This document shows, one piece after another, positions 11,651-22,880 of a stretch of 64,000 nt of DNA. The translations under genes were made by a program, and so were the position numbers. This DNA comes from Galeruca laticollis (taxonomy: Eukaryota; Arthropoda; Insecta; Coleoptera; Chrysomelidae). Each line of letters starts with the position of its first letter. The first letter of the stretch is position 1. Under the pieces are notes generated by a model. That model saw nothing but the letters and a program-made list of their open reading frames with translations. It was not told where the DNA came from and did not search any database. The DNA lies in NCBI GenBank assembly GCA_963921935.1, contig OY998179.1, positions 53,426,222-53,490,221 on the forward strand. Direction: 5' to 3'.

Positions 11651-11855
11651 AAGACATGTAACGAAAAGTGGCCGACGACAACGACGACGATATAAACACA
11701 GGACTTTTTTTCTAAAAACCGTATTTTCGTGTTGTTCTTGATGGAAAACGTGGAAATAACTCAAATTTTTTTCTCAAAATTCCAACTTTTTTTGGGGTAA
11801 ACCAATACTTTTCTCGCATATTGAATAGGTTGGGCGGAAAAGTAAAAACATTTTT
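10962..11855 (+). mobile_element. Dispersed element D, copy 1, with internal tandem array
   Basis: Shares its layout and sequence with 34548-34970: one or more monomers, then CGACAACGACGACGAT-like sequence, a T-rich stretch and a terminal GGTTGGGCGGAAAAGTAAAAA block. Copy 1 has about five monomers, copy 2 about one and a half. No coding capacity. A non-autonomous element with a variable central repeat (as in some Helitron-like or DINE-like elements) is my inference; termini were not defined. Confidence 0.6.
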
Positions 11856-11999
11856 CTTCAAAAAACTTCTATTCAAAGAGGTGAACTTATTCTTAGAGAG
11901 ACATTATGGCACAATGGTTATTTACATTAAAGTAAAACACATGTTTAAGTGTAGTTAAAACAAAACAAATGACTCCAAATTATTCCTTTTATCCTAGGT

Positions 12000-12015
12000 T
12001 TTCTAGAACATTCTA
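12000..12015 (+). promoter_or_regulatory. Heat-shock-element-like sequence
   Basis: TTCTAGAACATTCTAG contains three perfectly spaced inverted NGAAN units (TTC, GAA, TTC), the minimal heat-shock factor site. No gene starts nearby, so function is doubtful. Confidence 0.3.
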
Positions 12016-12283
12016 GCCGCAAATCACGTAGAAAACTTCCACGTTAGTGAGTGTAGGATACTGTGTAAATACTAATAAATAATTGCAACAGATAGATCAT
12101 TCCACCCAACTCAGACATGACAAATATGGTGTTAAACATCTCTTACGCGACACTTGAAAATTGACATTGAGGATAAATGTAATAAAATGTGGAAAACTCT
12201 GACTATAATAAAAGTTATCAATACGGGTCGTATTTCACTACAGATGTTTATTGATAAAATCTCAAAAAAAAAACATTTGAGAT

Positions 12284-12440
12284 GAAATTGACTGTCTCGA
12301 CCCTTACTTCGTGGAATATGCTCATATTAGTGTTTTTAAATGAAACTCAAGGTCTCTAGTTAATTCCACAATATAATACAAGTTATTGAAAATTCTAAAA
12401 AATTGACAATTGTTTCGATAAATCAATATCATCGTCTGAA
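12284..12440 (+). repeat. PLE family A terminal fragment
   Basis: Matches the pseudo-LTR of the 1.3-5.0 kb element, including CTCATATTAGTGTTTTTAAA, CTAGTTAATTCCACAATAT and a decayed hammerhead-like segment (minus strand, about 12396-12432). It is followed within ten bases by the solo LTR. Confidence 0.8.
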
Positions 12441-12448
12441 CATTGATT

Positions 12449-12785
12449 TGTGACCAGACTTATCTAGACAAGGCCAGAACCAATTGTTTTTATGTTAGCC
12501 GCAGTCCGGAATTTACTAGCATAAAAGGCTTTGATATATAAGTGACTGATCAGGAAGAGTTAGTTAGTTGATAAAGTGATCTCGAGAAATTAACAAAAAT
12601 ACACCGAACAGTAAAGTGCTAATATGAAGTTTGTGTGCATATAAATTAAATTCAAGTGATTAGTTATGTATATATAAATTAAGTGTTAGTGGGTTAGTGT
12701 TTAAATAAATTAGTAAGTAGCCATACCGTGTATTTGAAATTCATCCCACCCGTTTACGTTTTAAATAAATTAGAAAAACATCACA
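12449..12785 (+). repeat. Solo LTR related to Gypsy-1
   Basis: Begins TGTGACCAG and ends ATCACA, about 337 bp, aligned with 6693-7022 over its length with many substitutions. No primer site or coding sequence follows, so it is a solo LTR. I see no clear target duplication. Confidence 0.75.
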
Positions 12786-13229
12786 ATAATATACGTTCAA
12801 ACATTTTTTAACAAGAATTAAATTGGAATTATGGATGTCTGTACTTATTTATTCACCTAACCTCACCTCTACAAACGACAGTTGACGGAATTTGAAATTT
12901 GAATTTTCTTTAAGTAACTAATGCATAGTTAGAAATTCATGAATATGGGAATAAACAACTAGTCGAGGCAATGGAGCATTATGTTAGGAATTTTTTTAAA
13001 ATAGGATGGATCGGAATGCGGTTTTTTGCATTTGCTTCCAAAAATTATTTATACCATTCCTACTTACTTTCTACCTATTAGAAACCGGAAGTTGCATTGC
13101 TGCAGCCAAAAATGCATTCCGAAAATGCATTTTTTGAGAGGTCTAATGACAAATTTATTAACTTTGTAAATAAGAGTCAAAATTGGCCCAAGTCGGGTAC
13201 CCAGGGGTTTTTGATCACGATTATGATGT

Positions 13230-14640
13230 TAAAATTGCCCCGCCGAACATCTAAATCACACGAACGCCGACGAACATCATCTCCGTGGGACTATCCCGAA
13301 ATTCATGCGAGGAAGGAGAGAAACTCGGCGCCCGGAAGGTTTTTGGGTCGCCAAATTCAAATATGCCATCGGCGAACACCCTCCGGACACCTGGGGCGCC
13401 ATAACCTGAACGCGGACGGCATACTCGAGAATTTTCCTGGAAAAATTGACAAAAACGAAACGAAAATCATTATGGGTGCGTTTTGTGGGCGCTGAATACG
13501 AAATTCATGTAGAAAACGATCCCCCGAACAGGTCCGTCAAGCCCCCTGGTTAGATTTTTTTACCAAAATGCTAGCACACATAAAGGGCACATAGCACAAC
13601 CTAGCCCAACAATTTTTATAGCTAGCACACCAACAGCTCACAATAAAAATGCTTTTGAATTCGGGTGGGGCCAGGTTAACGCTAGCCCCACCCAGGTGGA
13701 AATTTTCTCGCCAAAATGCTAGCAAAGATAAAGGAGAACAAGCACACCATTTTTTATAGCAAGCACACCAACATCTTACAATAAAAATGCTTTTGAATTC
13801 GGGTGGGGCTAGGTTGACGCTAGCCCCTCCGGGTTGAATTTTTTCGCAAAAATGCTAGCACAGATAAAGGACACCTAGCACAACCTAGCACACCATTTTT
13901 TTATATCTAGCACAACAACAGCTTACAATAAATGTGCTTTGGAATTCGGGTGGGGCCAGGTTAACGCTAGCCCACTCCGGTTGGAACTTTTTCGCCAAAA
14001 TTCTAGCACAAATAAAAGACACCTAGCATAACCCAGCACAAAAATGTTTATAGCTAGTACATTAACAATGCTTTTGAATTCAGGGGGTGGAGGGTGTCTG
14101 CAAAATAACGCTATAGTTACACGAATGAATGAAAATGTTGAATGTTTTTGTCCCTAAACATCATTTTACTATAGAAAATGGCACCTAAACAGCATTATTG
14201 CTGTCAGCTGTTGCCGGATTTTGCGTGATATCTATTTTTTCCCATCTAGCAGGGTATTTTATTGAAAATTATTAACTATTATCTAATTAATAATTATCTA
14301 TTTATATTCAATTGACGCTAAAAACGAAAGAATACAAAAAAACCTTAAAAATAATTTTGTTAGAATCATAGTAATTTTGATAAAACCAAATAATTAAATT
14401 GAACCATTTAGTCACGGAATCAGAAACAATCCGTGCACAAATAAGTTGCAAATTTCGTCACACTATTAAAAAAGCAGCTAGAAACTTGAGGGACCTCCCC
14501 CGAACACCTAGTGCGCTCTAACCTGGCCACGAGGTTGCGCTAACTTTGCCCTTTTCGTCATCCCCCAGGTTTTTCCAGCCACAATTGAAAAATACGAATC
14601 GAAAATCGTTAAAAAATTCAAATCCATATCATTAGTAAAA
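13230..14640. mobile_element. Dispersed element E with central tandem array (tentative)
   Basis: A locally GC-richer region. Similar flanks, each with GAAAATC(A/G)TTA preceded by a TTCC-GG/CC-containing segment, sit on both sides of the tandem array (13430-13475 and 14570-14620). This suggests one element with an expanded centre. No protein-coding frame is convincing, including the 132-codon frame at 13097-13495. Confidence 0.4.
13545..14110 (+). repeat. Tandem array, ~134-147 bp monomers, four copies
   Basis: GAATTCGGGTGGGG (last copy variant) recurs at 13657, 13795, 13942 and 14076. Each monomer also carries GGTTAACGCTAGCCCC, AATGCTAGCACA and ATAAAGGACACCTAGCAC-like blocks. Confidence 0.9.
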
Positions 14641-14719
14641 ATTAGGATTATAAGGAGTTGCACTTGAGGGTTTTGATAAAGTTATAGCTAAACATTTATT
14701 CAATTCATTAGAAAATTTC

Positions 14720-15270
14720 ACTAGTGCTAAGCCAATATTACCTATAGTTAGCATCTCAGGTACATATATATATCGCCTAAAACTCTCTTATCAATTAATA
14801 TTCCTCCGTTCGATACTGTAACGGGGACTGGGTTCACGAATCCTTGCTAGGGTCAATTGATATTTGGAATTTAATATCGGATGGTTTTCTAAATTTAATT
14901 CAAATGACAGCCCTATCACTAACAAGACAATTGTATTTAAATATATGTCAAACTTCATAATCACCAGGTCTTTGATACCGATAATTCCGTCGAAAAATTC
15001 TTGGAAATTGTATAATATGAACCTTAACATATGATCTCTGTTATATTCTCGAAAAGCTAGTACATAGGCTTGAAACTGCTTGTTTTTAGTTCCCATAGAG
15101 GTAGAGATTGATACATTTGAATTAAATATGCAATTGGGATGAATAGTTTCGGATATGATAAGATGTAAGATTGATTATGTACTTCCAGGGTCTATTAACA
15201 GTTTTAAAGGGGGGTTAGAGATACTAATATATGGTAAGGGGTTATTAGAGGTCATGTTCAGTTCTATTAG
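14720..15270 (-). pseudogene. Gypsy-2 aspartic protease region
   Basis: The minus strand reads LPYISISNPPLKLLIDPGST, with DPG where Gypsy proteases have the catalytic D-T/S-G, then a stop. The same frame continues and includes FFDGIIGIKDLVIM, the usual second conserved block of Gypsy proteases (about residues 45-60 of the 14791-15096 segment). Protease would cleave the Gag-Pol polyprotein. The altered active site and stop show it is dead. Confidence 0.7.
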
Positions 15271-15408
15271 GTTATGAGGTTTACTGAGGATATCTCTTGA
15301 AGATTTGCATAGAAAGGCTCAGAATCTACAAATTTATTTTGCTCGCAAAAACGGGAGTGTGCGACGACGTCGCCATGCGTCGATTGGCATTTCGTCCCAA
15401 TGTTGTCG

Positions 15409-17070
15409 TTAACACTCCGTTAGTCGCGCGTGTATCAAATTGATACATCGCATTATTTTTCATTAATATCTTAAAATTTATTGGAGCTACAACTTTGAAG
15501 TTTGCAATAGTCCTCGGGCAATTTGTTTCAAACCCATTCCCAGAAATTCAAGCTGTTATCACCACCCACTGTACCCTTAGGTACCTGAAGGCGCCGAAGG
15601 GTCGAGTTTGTATCAGCCTGATATAAGCGCGACTCAATGTGTTTGTTGTTTGAGACCACTGAGTCCAGTTACTGACACGTTGTTTCCGAGTGAAGGCAGT
15701 GTTAATAAGTTGTGAATCTTTGTTTTTGTATTTTGTGAATTTTTTTTTAATAAAAGGATTCAGTGTTAGTGCTGCATCATGAGTGCGTCAAAAAGAATAT
15801 ATGATGTTTGAAAATCTGAAGACATTGAAGAATTAAATCGTTCAGCTTTGGATGGAAAAGATGAATTTAATTGTGCAATCATTGAAGGGGATATTAGTGA
15901 CTCTGACGAATTTGAGTCGGTTGACCACGTCGAAACGAGATCGGTTGATTCTGAGACTGATCATGAAGTCAGTGACGGAGAAGTTGCAGCGTAAAGTGAA
16001 GAAGAGCAAGAAGAAGCTAATTATTTTCGCGATAGATTTCTCGATAGATTTCTCGTTAGATTATCGGGTGTTGTATGTGAGACAGCGTTGGATGTTGATG
16101 AAGGAATTGATTGCTAGAATCTCTTTTTTAGTGATCACATTTTAAATTTTATAGTATTGTATACAAACCAATTCATTAACATCATAAAAGAAAACTTTTG
16201 AAAAGAACGAAATTGCCTTCCTAATGATATTGTCTAAATAATACATTTTTGTGTCTGTTATATGTGGGAGGTGTTTTTCGTGGTGGCCATCAATACTTGA
16301 GGGATTTTTGGGCGACTAACGGCCTAGGAATAAATGTTTTTAGATTGTCAATGTCAGACAAACGATTTAGATTCCTTCTGAGATGTGTGCGATTTGATGA
16401 TCAGGAAACAAGAGAAGAACGACGGGGTTTTGACAAATTAGCGACAGTTAGAGGAACTCTTTTCTTGTTTTATTGAGAAATGTGAGAAGCACTACCATCT
16501 TGGACAATATGTCACAATAGACGAAATTTTGCCTGCTTATCGCGGAAGATGTGTGTTTAGGCAATCTATTTCTTGAGCGATGCAAAATTATTTTATGTTT
16601 CCAACATGGAAATTAATTATGGTCAGCAACCGGAAGGACCGTTAACAGTAAGAAATTATTCCAAAGATGTGGTCATGAGATTAGCGGAACCAATTTTTCA
16701 ATCTGGACGTAACATCACAGAGGACAATTGGTTTACGAATTTAGAATTAGTCTGACAACTAGAAACTAAGAAGCTATCCTATGTAGGAACCATTCGAAAA
16801 AATAAAATAGAACTTTCACCTACTTTTATACAGCCCGCAAAACGACAACAATTTGACACTATTTTTGGATATTCATAAAATGAAACGCTAGTTTCGTACG
16901 TTCTGAACGAAATATCGGATGACAATGAGAAACAACCAGGAATTATAAATTTCTATAATGCAACAAAATCTGGTGTAGATGTTGCAGACAAATTATGCGC
17001 TACCTATAATATTAGTAGAAACACCAAAAGATAGCCTATGGTGATTTTTAAATTAGTTGGGTATTTTTTT
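15409..17070 (+). mobile_element. piggyBac-1, 3' truncated, inserted in Gypsy-2
   Basis: The left end is TTAA (15409-15412) followed by CACTCCGTTAGTCGCGCGTG, a plausible piggyBac terminal repeat; further in is an inverted echo (TATCAAATTGATAC, then TATCAGCCTGATA). The transposase pseudogene follows. No TTAA-flanked right end is found before Gypsy-2 gag resumes near 17076. Confidence 0.65.
15779..17070 (+). pseudogene. piggyBac-1 transposase
   Basis: Translation from ATG 15779 gives an acidic N terminus (EDIEELNRSALDG ... SDSDEFESVDHVETRS) with stops after codon 10 and near 15993. After a gap the DDE_Tnp_1_7 domain appears in pieces: RLSMSDKRFRFLLRCVRFDD at about 16345-16405, the ITEDNWFTNLELV block at 16717-16752, and FYNATKSGVDVADKLCATYN at about 16953-17010. 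Family proteins cut and paste at TTAA. At least five disruptions are visible and the C-terminal zinc-binding region is absent. Confidence 0.8.
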
Positions 17071-17075
17071 TACGT

Positions 17076-17964
17076 TTATGGGTTGACGACGCCACGAGGA
17101 GCCTTGAGATAAATACTCATTAGAATTATTGTTTGAGGGATAGGAAGGAGCTCACTGATGATAATGTCAGTTACCGTGGTGTTGATAACTTCGGAGTCTG
17201 TAGATGTGATTTCTGAAATTATTTTTGCTTTGTTGGGAGCTTTGATAGTTTGAATGTGAATAAACCCATCCGAAATTTTCAAATTCATTAACAAAAGCGA
17301 TGGTGTATGCCCCATTGAGGCTGGTTGCTTTAAATGCATGTTGTTCCTTAAAGTATCGGTGCAGCCCGCGATAAAGGTATTTATTGCCGTATGTTCGCAA
17401 AATTGTATATGAATGATATTCTAGTTTTGGTTAAGATTATTATCGTTACCAATTCTTTGTTAGATGCTGGTCCTCAATAACTGCAGCGTTCTCCCGAATT
17501 CTATGAAATTGTCATATTTTAGCGCATTGTTTAGCGTGAGCTCTTGCGTTAAACATTCTAAGTTCCATTGGTCGGAAAAACATTGCCTAACCGCACCTTC
17601 TAACAATTCCCAACTATTCAACTCTAATCTATTCCCGACCATTAATTCGGCTTTTTCGACAAGCTTTGCCTAAATGCATTCCAGAATATGATCGTTCAAA
17701 TCTTTATCCTTCACACCCACCTCATACGTCGCGATTAGGCTATCGCGAAAAGAAATAAATTTGTTAAGAGTATTCGTATCCCCTATCCCCGTTAGGTAAT
17801 TGAAATATTCGACCTCATCAACTCTTAATTATTAAGACGAGGTTCCAATTGGACGTTTGGCGTTGTAGCTTTACTTATATTACTGAGATCGCTGATATTT
17901 GAACTCTTAAGAGATTCTACTATGGAACCAGTATCGATCGTAAACGTTTTAATTAATTAGAAAT
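17076..17964 (-). pseudogene. Gypsy-2 Gag
   Basis: The minus strand reads YLTGIGDTNTLNKFISFRDS, then LECLTQELTLNNALKYDNFI and EFGRTLQLLRTSI, which correspond to the Gag capsid of Gypsy elements. A stop sits upstream of AKLVEKAELMVGNR, and the downstream part (17339-17076) is frameshifted. Gag forms the particle of the element; this copy is inactive. Confidence 0.65.
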
Positions 17965-18112
17965 GAAATTGTCTTAACAACTATCCTTCCCCAGTTAATG
18001 AAAATAAGGAAAGGACAAGAAGGAAAATTAGCACTTACCTCGATGGTTTCCTGGCTAGTTGTACCTTCCTCAAGTTTTTGCCCACCCACGTAACTGTACC
18101 ATAGAAGGTACG

Positions 18113-18165
18113 ATTTCCACTGAAGGTCTGATTTCCACTGAAGGGTTGGATTCCACTGAAGTGAT
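18113..18165. repeat. Three short tandem repeats (~19 bp)
   Basis: GATTTCCACTGAAGG recurs three times with spacers of a few bases. It lies in what may be the Gypsy-2 upstream region. Confidence 0.7.
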
Positions 18166-19430
18166 GTGAGTTCGTATTCAGTAAGCAGGTTAGGATAACA
18201 CGCGTTATCCTACTGCCTTCGCTAGATATGTATTTCCAAACGGAAATATTGTTTTAGAAAAATATTGTATCTAGTAATTACAGAGAAAGATGTTATTCTC
18301 GTAGTGGTTATACAAAAACTGATTTACGAATATTAAAACAACTATGTTAACAAGTGCACATGAATTCTAAGTAGCGATATATAATATGGTGCAAATGCAT
18401 CGAATCATGACCTCGTAAGTCTGAGAAGCACCATTATTCATTCCTATTTGTTATTGGAAGCTATTATGATTCTTCATTCGCGTTTATTGATTACCTTCAG
18501 GTGGTGTAACAAAAATGTGGTTAACGACAGTTGTTGTCTAAAGAAACAAAGCTATATCACTTCCTAAAATCTTCCACACACACCCACAACTAATGAGTTT
18601 TTTCCAATTGAAAACTTCATAAACCTTCAATATCTACAATCTTTCAAACAAACACAAAATGTGAATTAAAATTTTCGTGATGTCTACATTGTGTGACTAA
18701 CCTGTATGTACATATTTCATTCAATTTTTCTCTCAATGGCTGCAGGTAGTTTGCTGTCACGCTATTTTGCATTATTTAAGAACAAATAATTGAGAAAATC
18801 ATGAATAATTCTTATGGAATCTATTTTTAGATTCTGAATAGTGCTAAATGTTTTATGTTCAAACGATTTTTGTACATTCAGTTGATATCCTATATTGGAT
18901 CACAATTCAACGGAACAATGAAAAAGTATTTTAAATTTATTGGATAGGTTATCAAGGACGTTGAGAACTAAAATAATGTTAATGGTCTGTTTTGAATTCG
19001 ATTGACGAATACATATAATTTCCATCGCGATTGCTTCCGCAAGCTTTATAAGAGGTCCTCAATATCAAATAACTTTAATGGTTACGTAGGTGTATAAAGT
19101 ACTAAGCTCGAGAACGCTAACGTCCACGAATCATGTGCGAAGGAAATATCATCCCATTACGTAGTATTATCTCTACCTCTCATTTTTCCATTGCCATAAC
19201 AAGTCAGAGAATAATTCTTGAAAAAAAATTATAGCTCTTCCGATATATCTAACATTAGCAATCCCAAAAAAGTTCATTGATTATTTATGGCTGAATCTAC
19301 TAACCAAACAGTAATAATTGATCATGAAAAATTGATTATTATGAATCAAGATAATAGAGGATATAACACAAAGATAATAATCATTTCATTCTATTAAAAT
19401 TCCATCAAAATCTTCTATCTATTCAATATT
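18166..19430. other. No gene recognised
   Basis: AT-rich DNA without a supportable frame or repeat that I can place. Confidence 0.5.
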
Positions 19431-19437
19431 CCTCCGA

Positions 19438-19874
19438 AAATGTTCACACTGGCACTGGAAGATGTTTTTGAGCAATTCAACTGCGACTACAAGGGCCCCA
19501 AGATCTATGGTCGATATATAAGTCACCTCCGTTTCACGGATGATATTGTGCTCATCAACTGTGGTAGGGGCGAGTTGGAATTAATTATATCGGCTTCAGA
19601 AATAGTTGGCAGAGCAATGAACTTAACGAATAATAAAATTCTCACACCAGAAAAAACACATATCCTGATAGCTAACCAAATAGCTGAAAGGGTCCAAGAA
19701 TATGTCCACCTAGGTCACCAAATAAAACTGAGGATAGAAGAGTCAATATGATTTGTGCCGCTACTGGCAAGCTTCGCTGTAGCTTCCAATAGGAGTTTGA
19801 GGATGATCGAAATTCAGTTTTACGCCAACAGATATTTGATCAAAATAGAAATTTGGAATGCCGCTTGTTGTATC
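19438..19874 (+). pseudogene. RTE-type LINE reverse transcriptase fragment
   Basis: PKMFTLALEDVFEQFN, then HLRFTDDIVLI (RT motif C, FxDD) and YVHLGHQIKL match RTE-clade reverse transcriptases around the palm and thumb. After the stop at 19749 the thumb continues in another frame (AATGKLRCSFQ-like). Only about 145 codons remain, ending where the LTR begins. In RTE elements the RT copies element RNA at a nicked target. Confidence 0.75.
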
Positions 19875-20111
19875 TGTTCTATCAGGTACTTTGGCTGATG
19901 GCAACCCTGTAACGTCTGACGGATGGCGGACCTGAGTTAAGTGAGCTGGGGATCGGGGGAATGACAGATAACGTATCTAGAGACTGACGGTTGAAGTGGA
20001 ATATTAAGAACCGACTCTAGACTAGAGTAAGCAAGAGTTTTGAGATAAATGAAGTATCTGAATAATAGACAATCCCAAAAGTGTATTATTATCGAACCCG
20101 CAAACATAACA
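19875..20111 (+). repeat. LTR copy 1 with 5 bp target duplication
   Basis: Starts TGTTCT and ends ATAACA (237 bp). It is flanked directly by GTATC on both sides, the signature of an LTR-element insertion reduced to a solo LTR. No primer binding site follows. Confidence 0.8.
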
Positions 20112-20178
20112 GTATCCTCCCAGTCATCATTCTCATAACTTTCGTTAATATTTTGAGGATTACCTTTAATATCACCTA
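20112..20178 (-). repeat. piggyBac-derived 67 bp duplicated beside the LTR
   Basis: The same 67 bp follows LTR copy 2 at 21917-21983, where it continues as the acidic N-terminal coding region of piggyBac-2 (minus strand). Here it is joined instead to Gypsy pol. Confidence 0.75.
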
Positions 20179-20181
20179 TTT

Positions 20182-21470
20182 AAATTTTAATTTTTTAGTA
20201 GACACAGGTGCAGACATTTCATGTATACCTAAGCATATAGTTAGTCCCAGTGTATGTAAACAAATTAAAGTTACTAATAAAATGGTGACTGGGCCGTCTA
20301 GGGTTGAATTGATTGTGTTAGGGACTATTTCTGTTGTCTTAAAGTTTGAAAATCAAAGTTTTAGTACAGATCTGTATGTAATTGATAAGTTTACTAAACC
20401 TATTTTAGGAAGAACCGCAATTCAAAAATTAAATATTTTGAATCTATTTTGTAATCAGATAGCTCCGGTAAAATTAAATGATTCTTTAAAAAATGAGATT
20501 ATAGAAAAGTACCCTAAAATTTTTAATAGTGTAGGTAATTTTAAAAATGAAATGCAAATTAAGTTAGTTGAGGGTACCCCAACTTCCATTCAATCAGTTC
20601 CACGAGTTGTTCCAAATCCCCTTTTAATGCCATTGAAGGAGGAATTGGAACGTTTAAAAACTCTTAAGATAATTGAACCTGTTGAAGTCCCTACTGATTG
20701 GGTGAGTCCAATCGTCTTAGTTCAAAAAAATTCAGAAATTCGCTTCTGTGTCGACTTAACACATTCAAATAAGGCAGTTTTACGGTCACACTATCCAATA
20801 GGTAAAGTAGAGACTATTTTATCACAAATTCAGGGCTCAAATTATTTTTCTAAATTAGACACTAATTCAGGTTTCTATCAAATTAAACTTAGCCAAGACT
20901 CCCGACTGTTAACCACTTTTATTACTCCATTTGGGAGATTCTATTTTAAAAGGTTGCCCTTTGGCATTACCCGTGCTCCGGAATACTTTTCCTTGTTACT
21001 CAATAAAATATTATCTGGTTTAGAAGGTGTGATAAGCCACATTGATAACATATTAGTCCATGCTCCTACTATTGAAGAACATATAAAAATTCTGTTTGTG
21101 GTGCTAAGGCGTATTGAACAGGAAGGCATTAGATTAAACAAAGAAAAATGCGTTTTTGCTACTCAATCTCTCACGTTTTCAGGTCACACTATTTCTAATA
21201 CTGGAATTACTGTTGATCCAGATAGAATAAAAGCAATAGTTCAATTTCCGGAGCCAAAAAACAGAACAGAAATTTTGCAATATCTTGGTATGTTAAATTT
21301 TTCAAGTCGCTTTATACCCAACCGTTCTCACTTACTTGAGCCCTTAACTTCCCTGTTAAAAAAAATGTAGATTTTAGTTGGGAAATCTCTCAAAGGAAAG
21401 CTTTTGAAAATTTAAAATCAATACTATTAAAGTGTCCTACTTTAGCATACTTTCATCCCACCGCTACCAC
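20182..21470 (+). pseudogene. Gypsy-type pol fragment: protease and reverse transcriptase
   Basis: An open frame from 20081 to 21370 starts in LTR and piggyBac sequence; the Gypsy part begins about codon 34. Protease: FLVDTGADISCIP, with the catalytic DTG intact. RT: FCVDLTHSN, SKLDTNSGFYQIKL (motif A Asp kept), RLPFGITRAPEYF (motif B). The motif C box reads HIDN where FxDD or YxDD is required, so polymerase activity should be lost. After RT the frame shifts in an A-run near 21362 and continues (FSWEISQRKAFENLKS) until an inverted LTR end at 21473. RNase H and integrase are missing. Confidence 0.85.
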
Positions 21471-21472
21471 CA

Positions 21473-21540
21473 TGTTATGTTTGCGGGTTCGATAATAATA
21501 CACTTTTGGGATTGTCTATTATTCAGATACTTTATTTATC
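21473..21540 (-). repeat. Inverted LTR end fragment
   Basis: TGTTATGTTTGCGGGTTCG onward is the reverse complement of the last ~68 bp of LTR copies 1 and 2. Confidence 0.85.
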
Positions 21541-21680
21541 CCCTAAAATGAATGTTTGCTTGAATGACCCTGTTTCCCCTAAACCGTTTATAGAAAACTC
21601 AAATGTTAGACCTAGACGTGAAATTAAAAAAAACTAGGTATTAGGATGATTATGAATGTTTGTAAACTTAATTAGGTCTA

Positions 21681-21916
21681 GGTTCTGTCAGGTACTTTGG
21701 CTGATGGCAACCCTGTAACGTCTGACGGATGGCGAACCTGAGTTAAGTGAGCTGGGGATCGGGGGAATGACAGATAACGTAACTAGAGACTTCGGTTAAA
21801 GGTGAATATTAAGAACCGACTCTAGACTAGAGTAAGCAAGGGTTTTGAGATAAATAAAGTATCTGAATAATAGACAATCCCAAAAGTGTATTATTATCGA
21901 ACCCGCAAACATAACA
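21681..21916 (+). repeat. LTR copy 2
   Basis: About 95% identical by eye to 19875-20111 and likewise followed by GTATC and 67 bp of piggyBac. The first two bases differ (GG for TG). Upstream about 130 bp may be the Gypsy 3' region. Confidence 0.8.
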
Positions 21917-22403
21917 GTATCCTCTCAGTCATCATTCTCATAACTTTCGTTGATATTTTGAGGATTACCTTTAATATCACCTACAACAATACCGTCAACA
22001 CCTATTTCAGGAAGATTCTCAATAGCATTTTCTGTCGATTCTGAATTTCCACTCATATGTTCTGTTATATCCTCCCACTCATTATTTTCACCATTTTCGA
22101 CATCACCATCGATTATACCTGTGAAACAGACATAAATGAATTGACCTTACCCTCAATGTCACTCCCAACAATATCCTCAATATTCCTTTCATAATTATCC
22201 ACAACTGAATTGTCGTCTGATTCTGAATCACTGATGGTATCATCACTGTTATCTTCATCCTCACGACTTGGACAAAAATCTGGGTCTCGGTCATCCTCTC
22301 CTGCAAACGGATCCTCTTCTGAATCTAATTCGTCGTAATTCTCATCGTCAGTTGGTACTTCATGAAATAATCGTGATAAACGTTCATGTTCCTTCGGATC
22401 CAT
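21917..22403 (-). pseudogene. piggyBac-2 transposase N terminus
   Basis: Starts at a true ATG (22403) with MDPKEHERLSRLFHEVPTD, then a strongly acidic Asp/Glu/Ser-rich stretch, typical of the disordered N terminus of piggyBac transposases. A stop occurs after 96 codons. The acidic region continues in a shifted frame (EWEDITEHMSGNSE, IGVDGIVVGDIKG) up to the LTR junction. No DDE domain remains. Confidence 0.75.
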
Positions 22404-22880
22404 TCTCGTGTCATATTTTTCTTATAAATATATAAAAAATGTATAAATTGTTTGCCAGAATAACCTATAAAAGTAAATGAAATAACATATCAAAGTTACC
22501 TCTATGAATTCGTACTTACCAAAAAGTATTACTGTCAACACAACAAACGACTTTTTCAAAAAATATTACTTCCCGCGTCTCAGGACACAACACGTCCACT
22601 CCTGTATAATCTTATGCACTAACCGCCTGTGAATGCAGTCGTGCGTTTCTTACCGCTAACAATAATTTCGCGCAGATGCATGACCAGATATAAACAGAAA
22701 CGCTTTTGAGGGATATTTCCCAGAAAAATAAATAAAAGTAGACGGACAATAATGTTTTAGTTACGTAAGTAATCACAGAAACAGCTGCTGTCCACAATCG
22801 ACAGTCAAATATCGTCTGCGTCTGCAGCCAGGTCCTCTGAAGGGTGTCTGTAACTGCAAACGTGTCCGTTAATGTGTTAA
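21917..22880 (-). mobile_element. piggyBac-2, 5' end only
   Basis: The right terminus reads, on the minus strand, TTAA then CACATTAACGGACACG, a typical piggyBac end; TTAA is at 22877-22880. Moving left there is a ~475 bp leader, then the transposase start at 22403. The element is broken at 21917 by LTR copy 2, and the catalytic domain is not present in the window. Confidence 0.75.

Larger units (their letters stand above)
14650..18000 (-). mobile_element. Gypsy-2, decayed, split by a piggyBac
   Basis: On the minus strand, gag-like sequence (17964-17076) precedes aspartic-protease-like sequence (15270-14720), the normal Gypsy order. A plus-strand piggyBac lies between them. RT and later domains are not seen to the left, and LTRs could not be delimited. 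Confidence 0.65.

Noticed and set aside
13097..13495. 132-codon frame in a GC-richer region
   Set aside because: Arg/Pro-rich with no recognisable domain, inside a noncoding repeat-bearing element.
20081..21370. Intact 429-codon Gypsy polymerase
   Set aside because: The first 33 codons derive from LTR and piggyBac sequence, motif C lacks the second Asp, and RNase H and integrase are missing.
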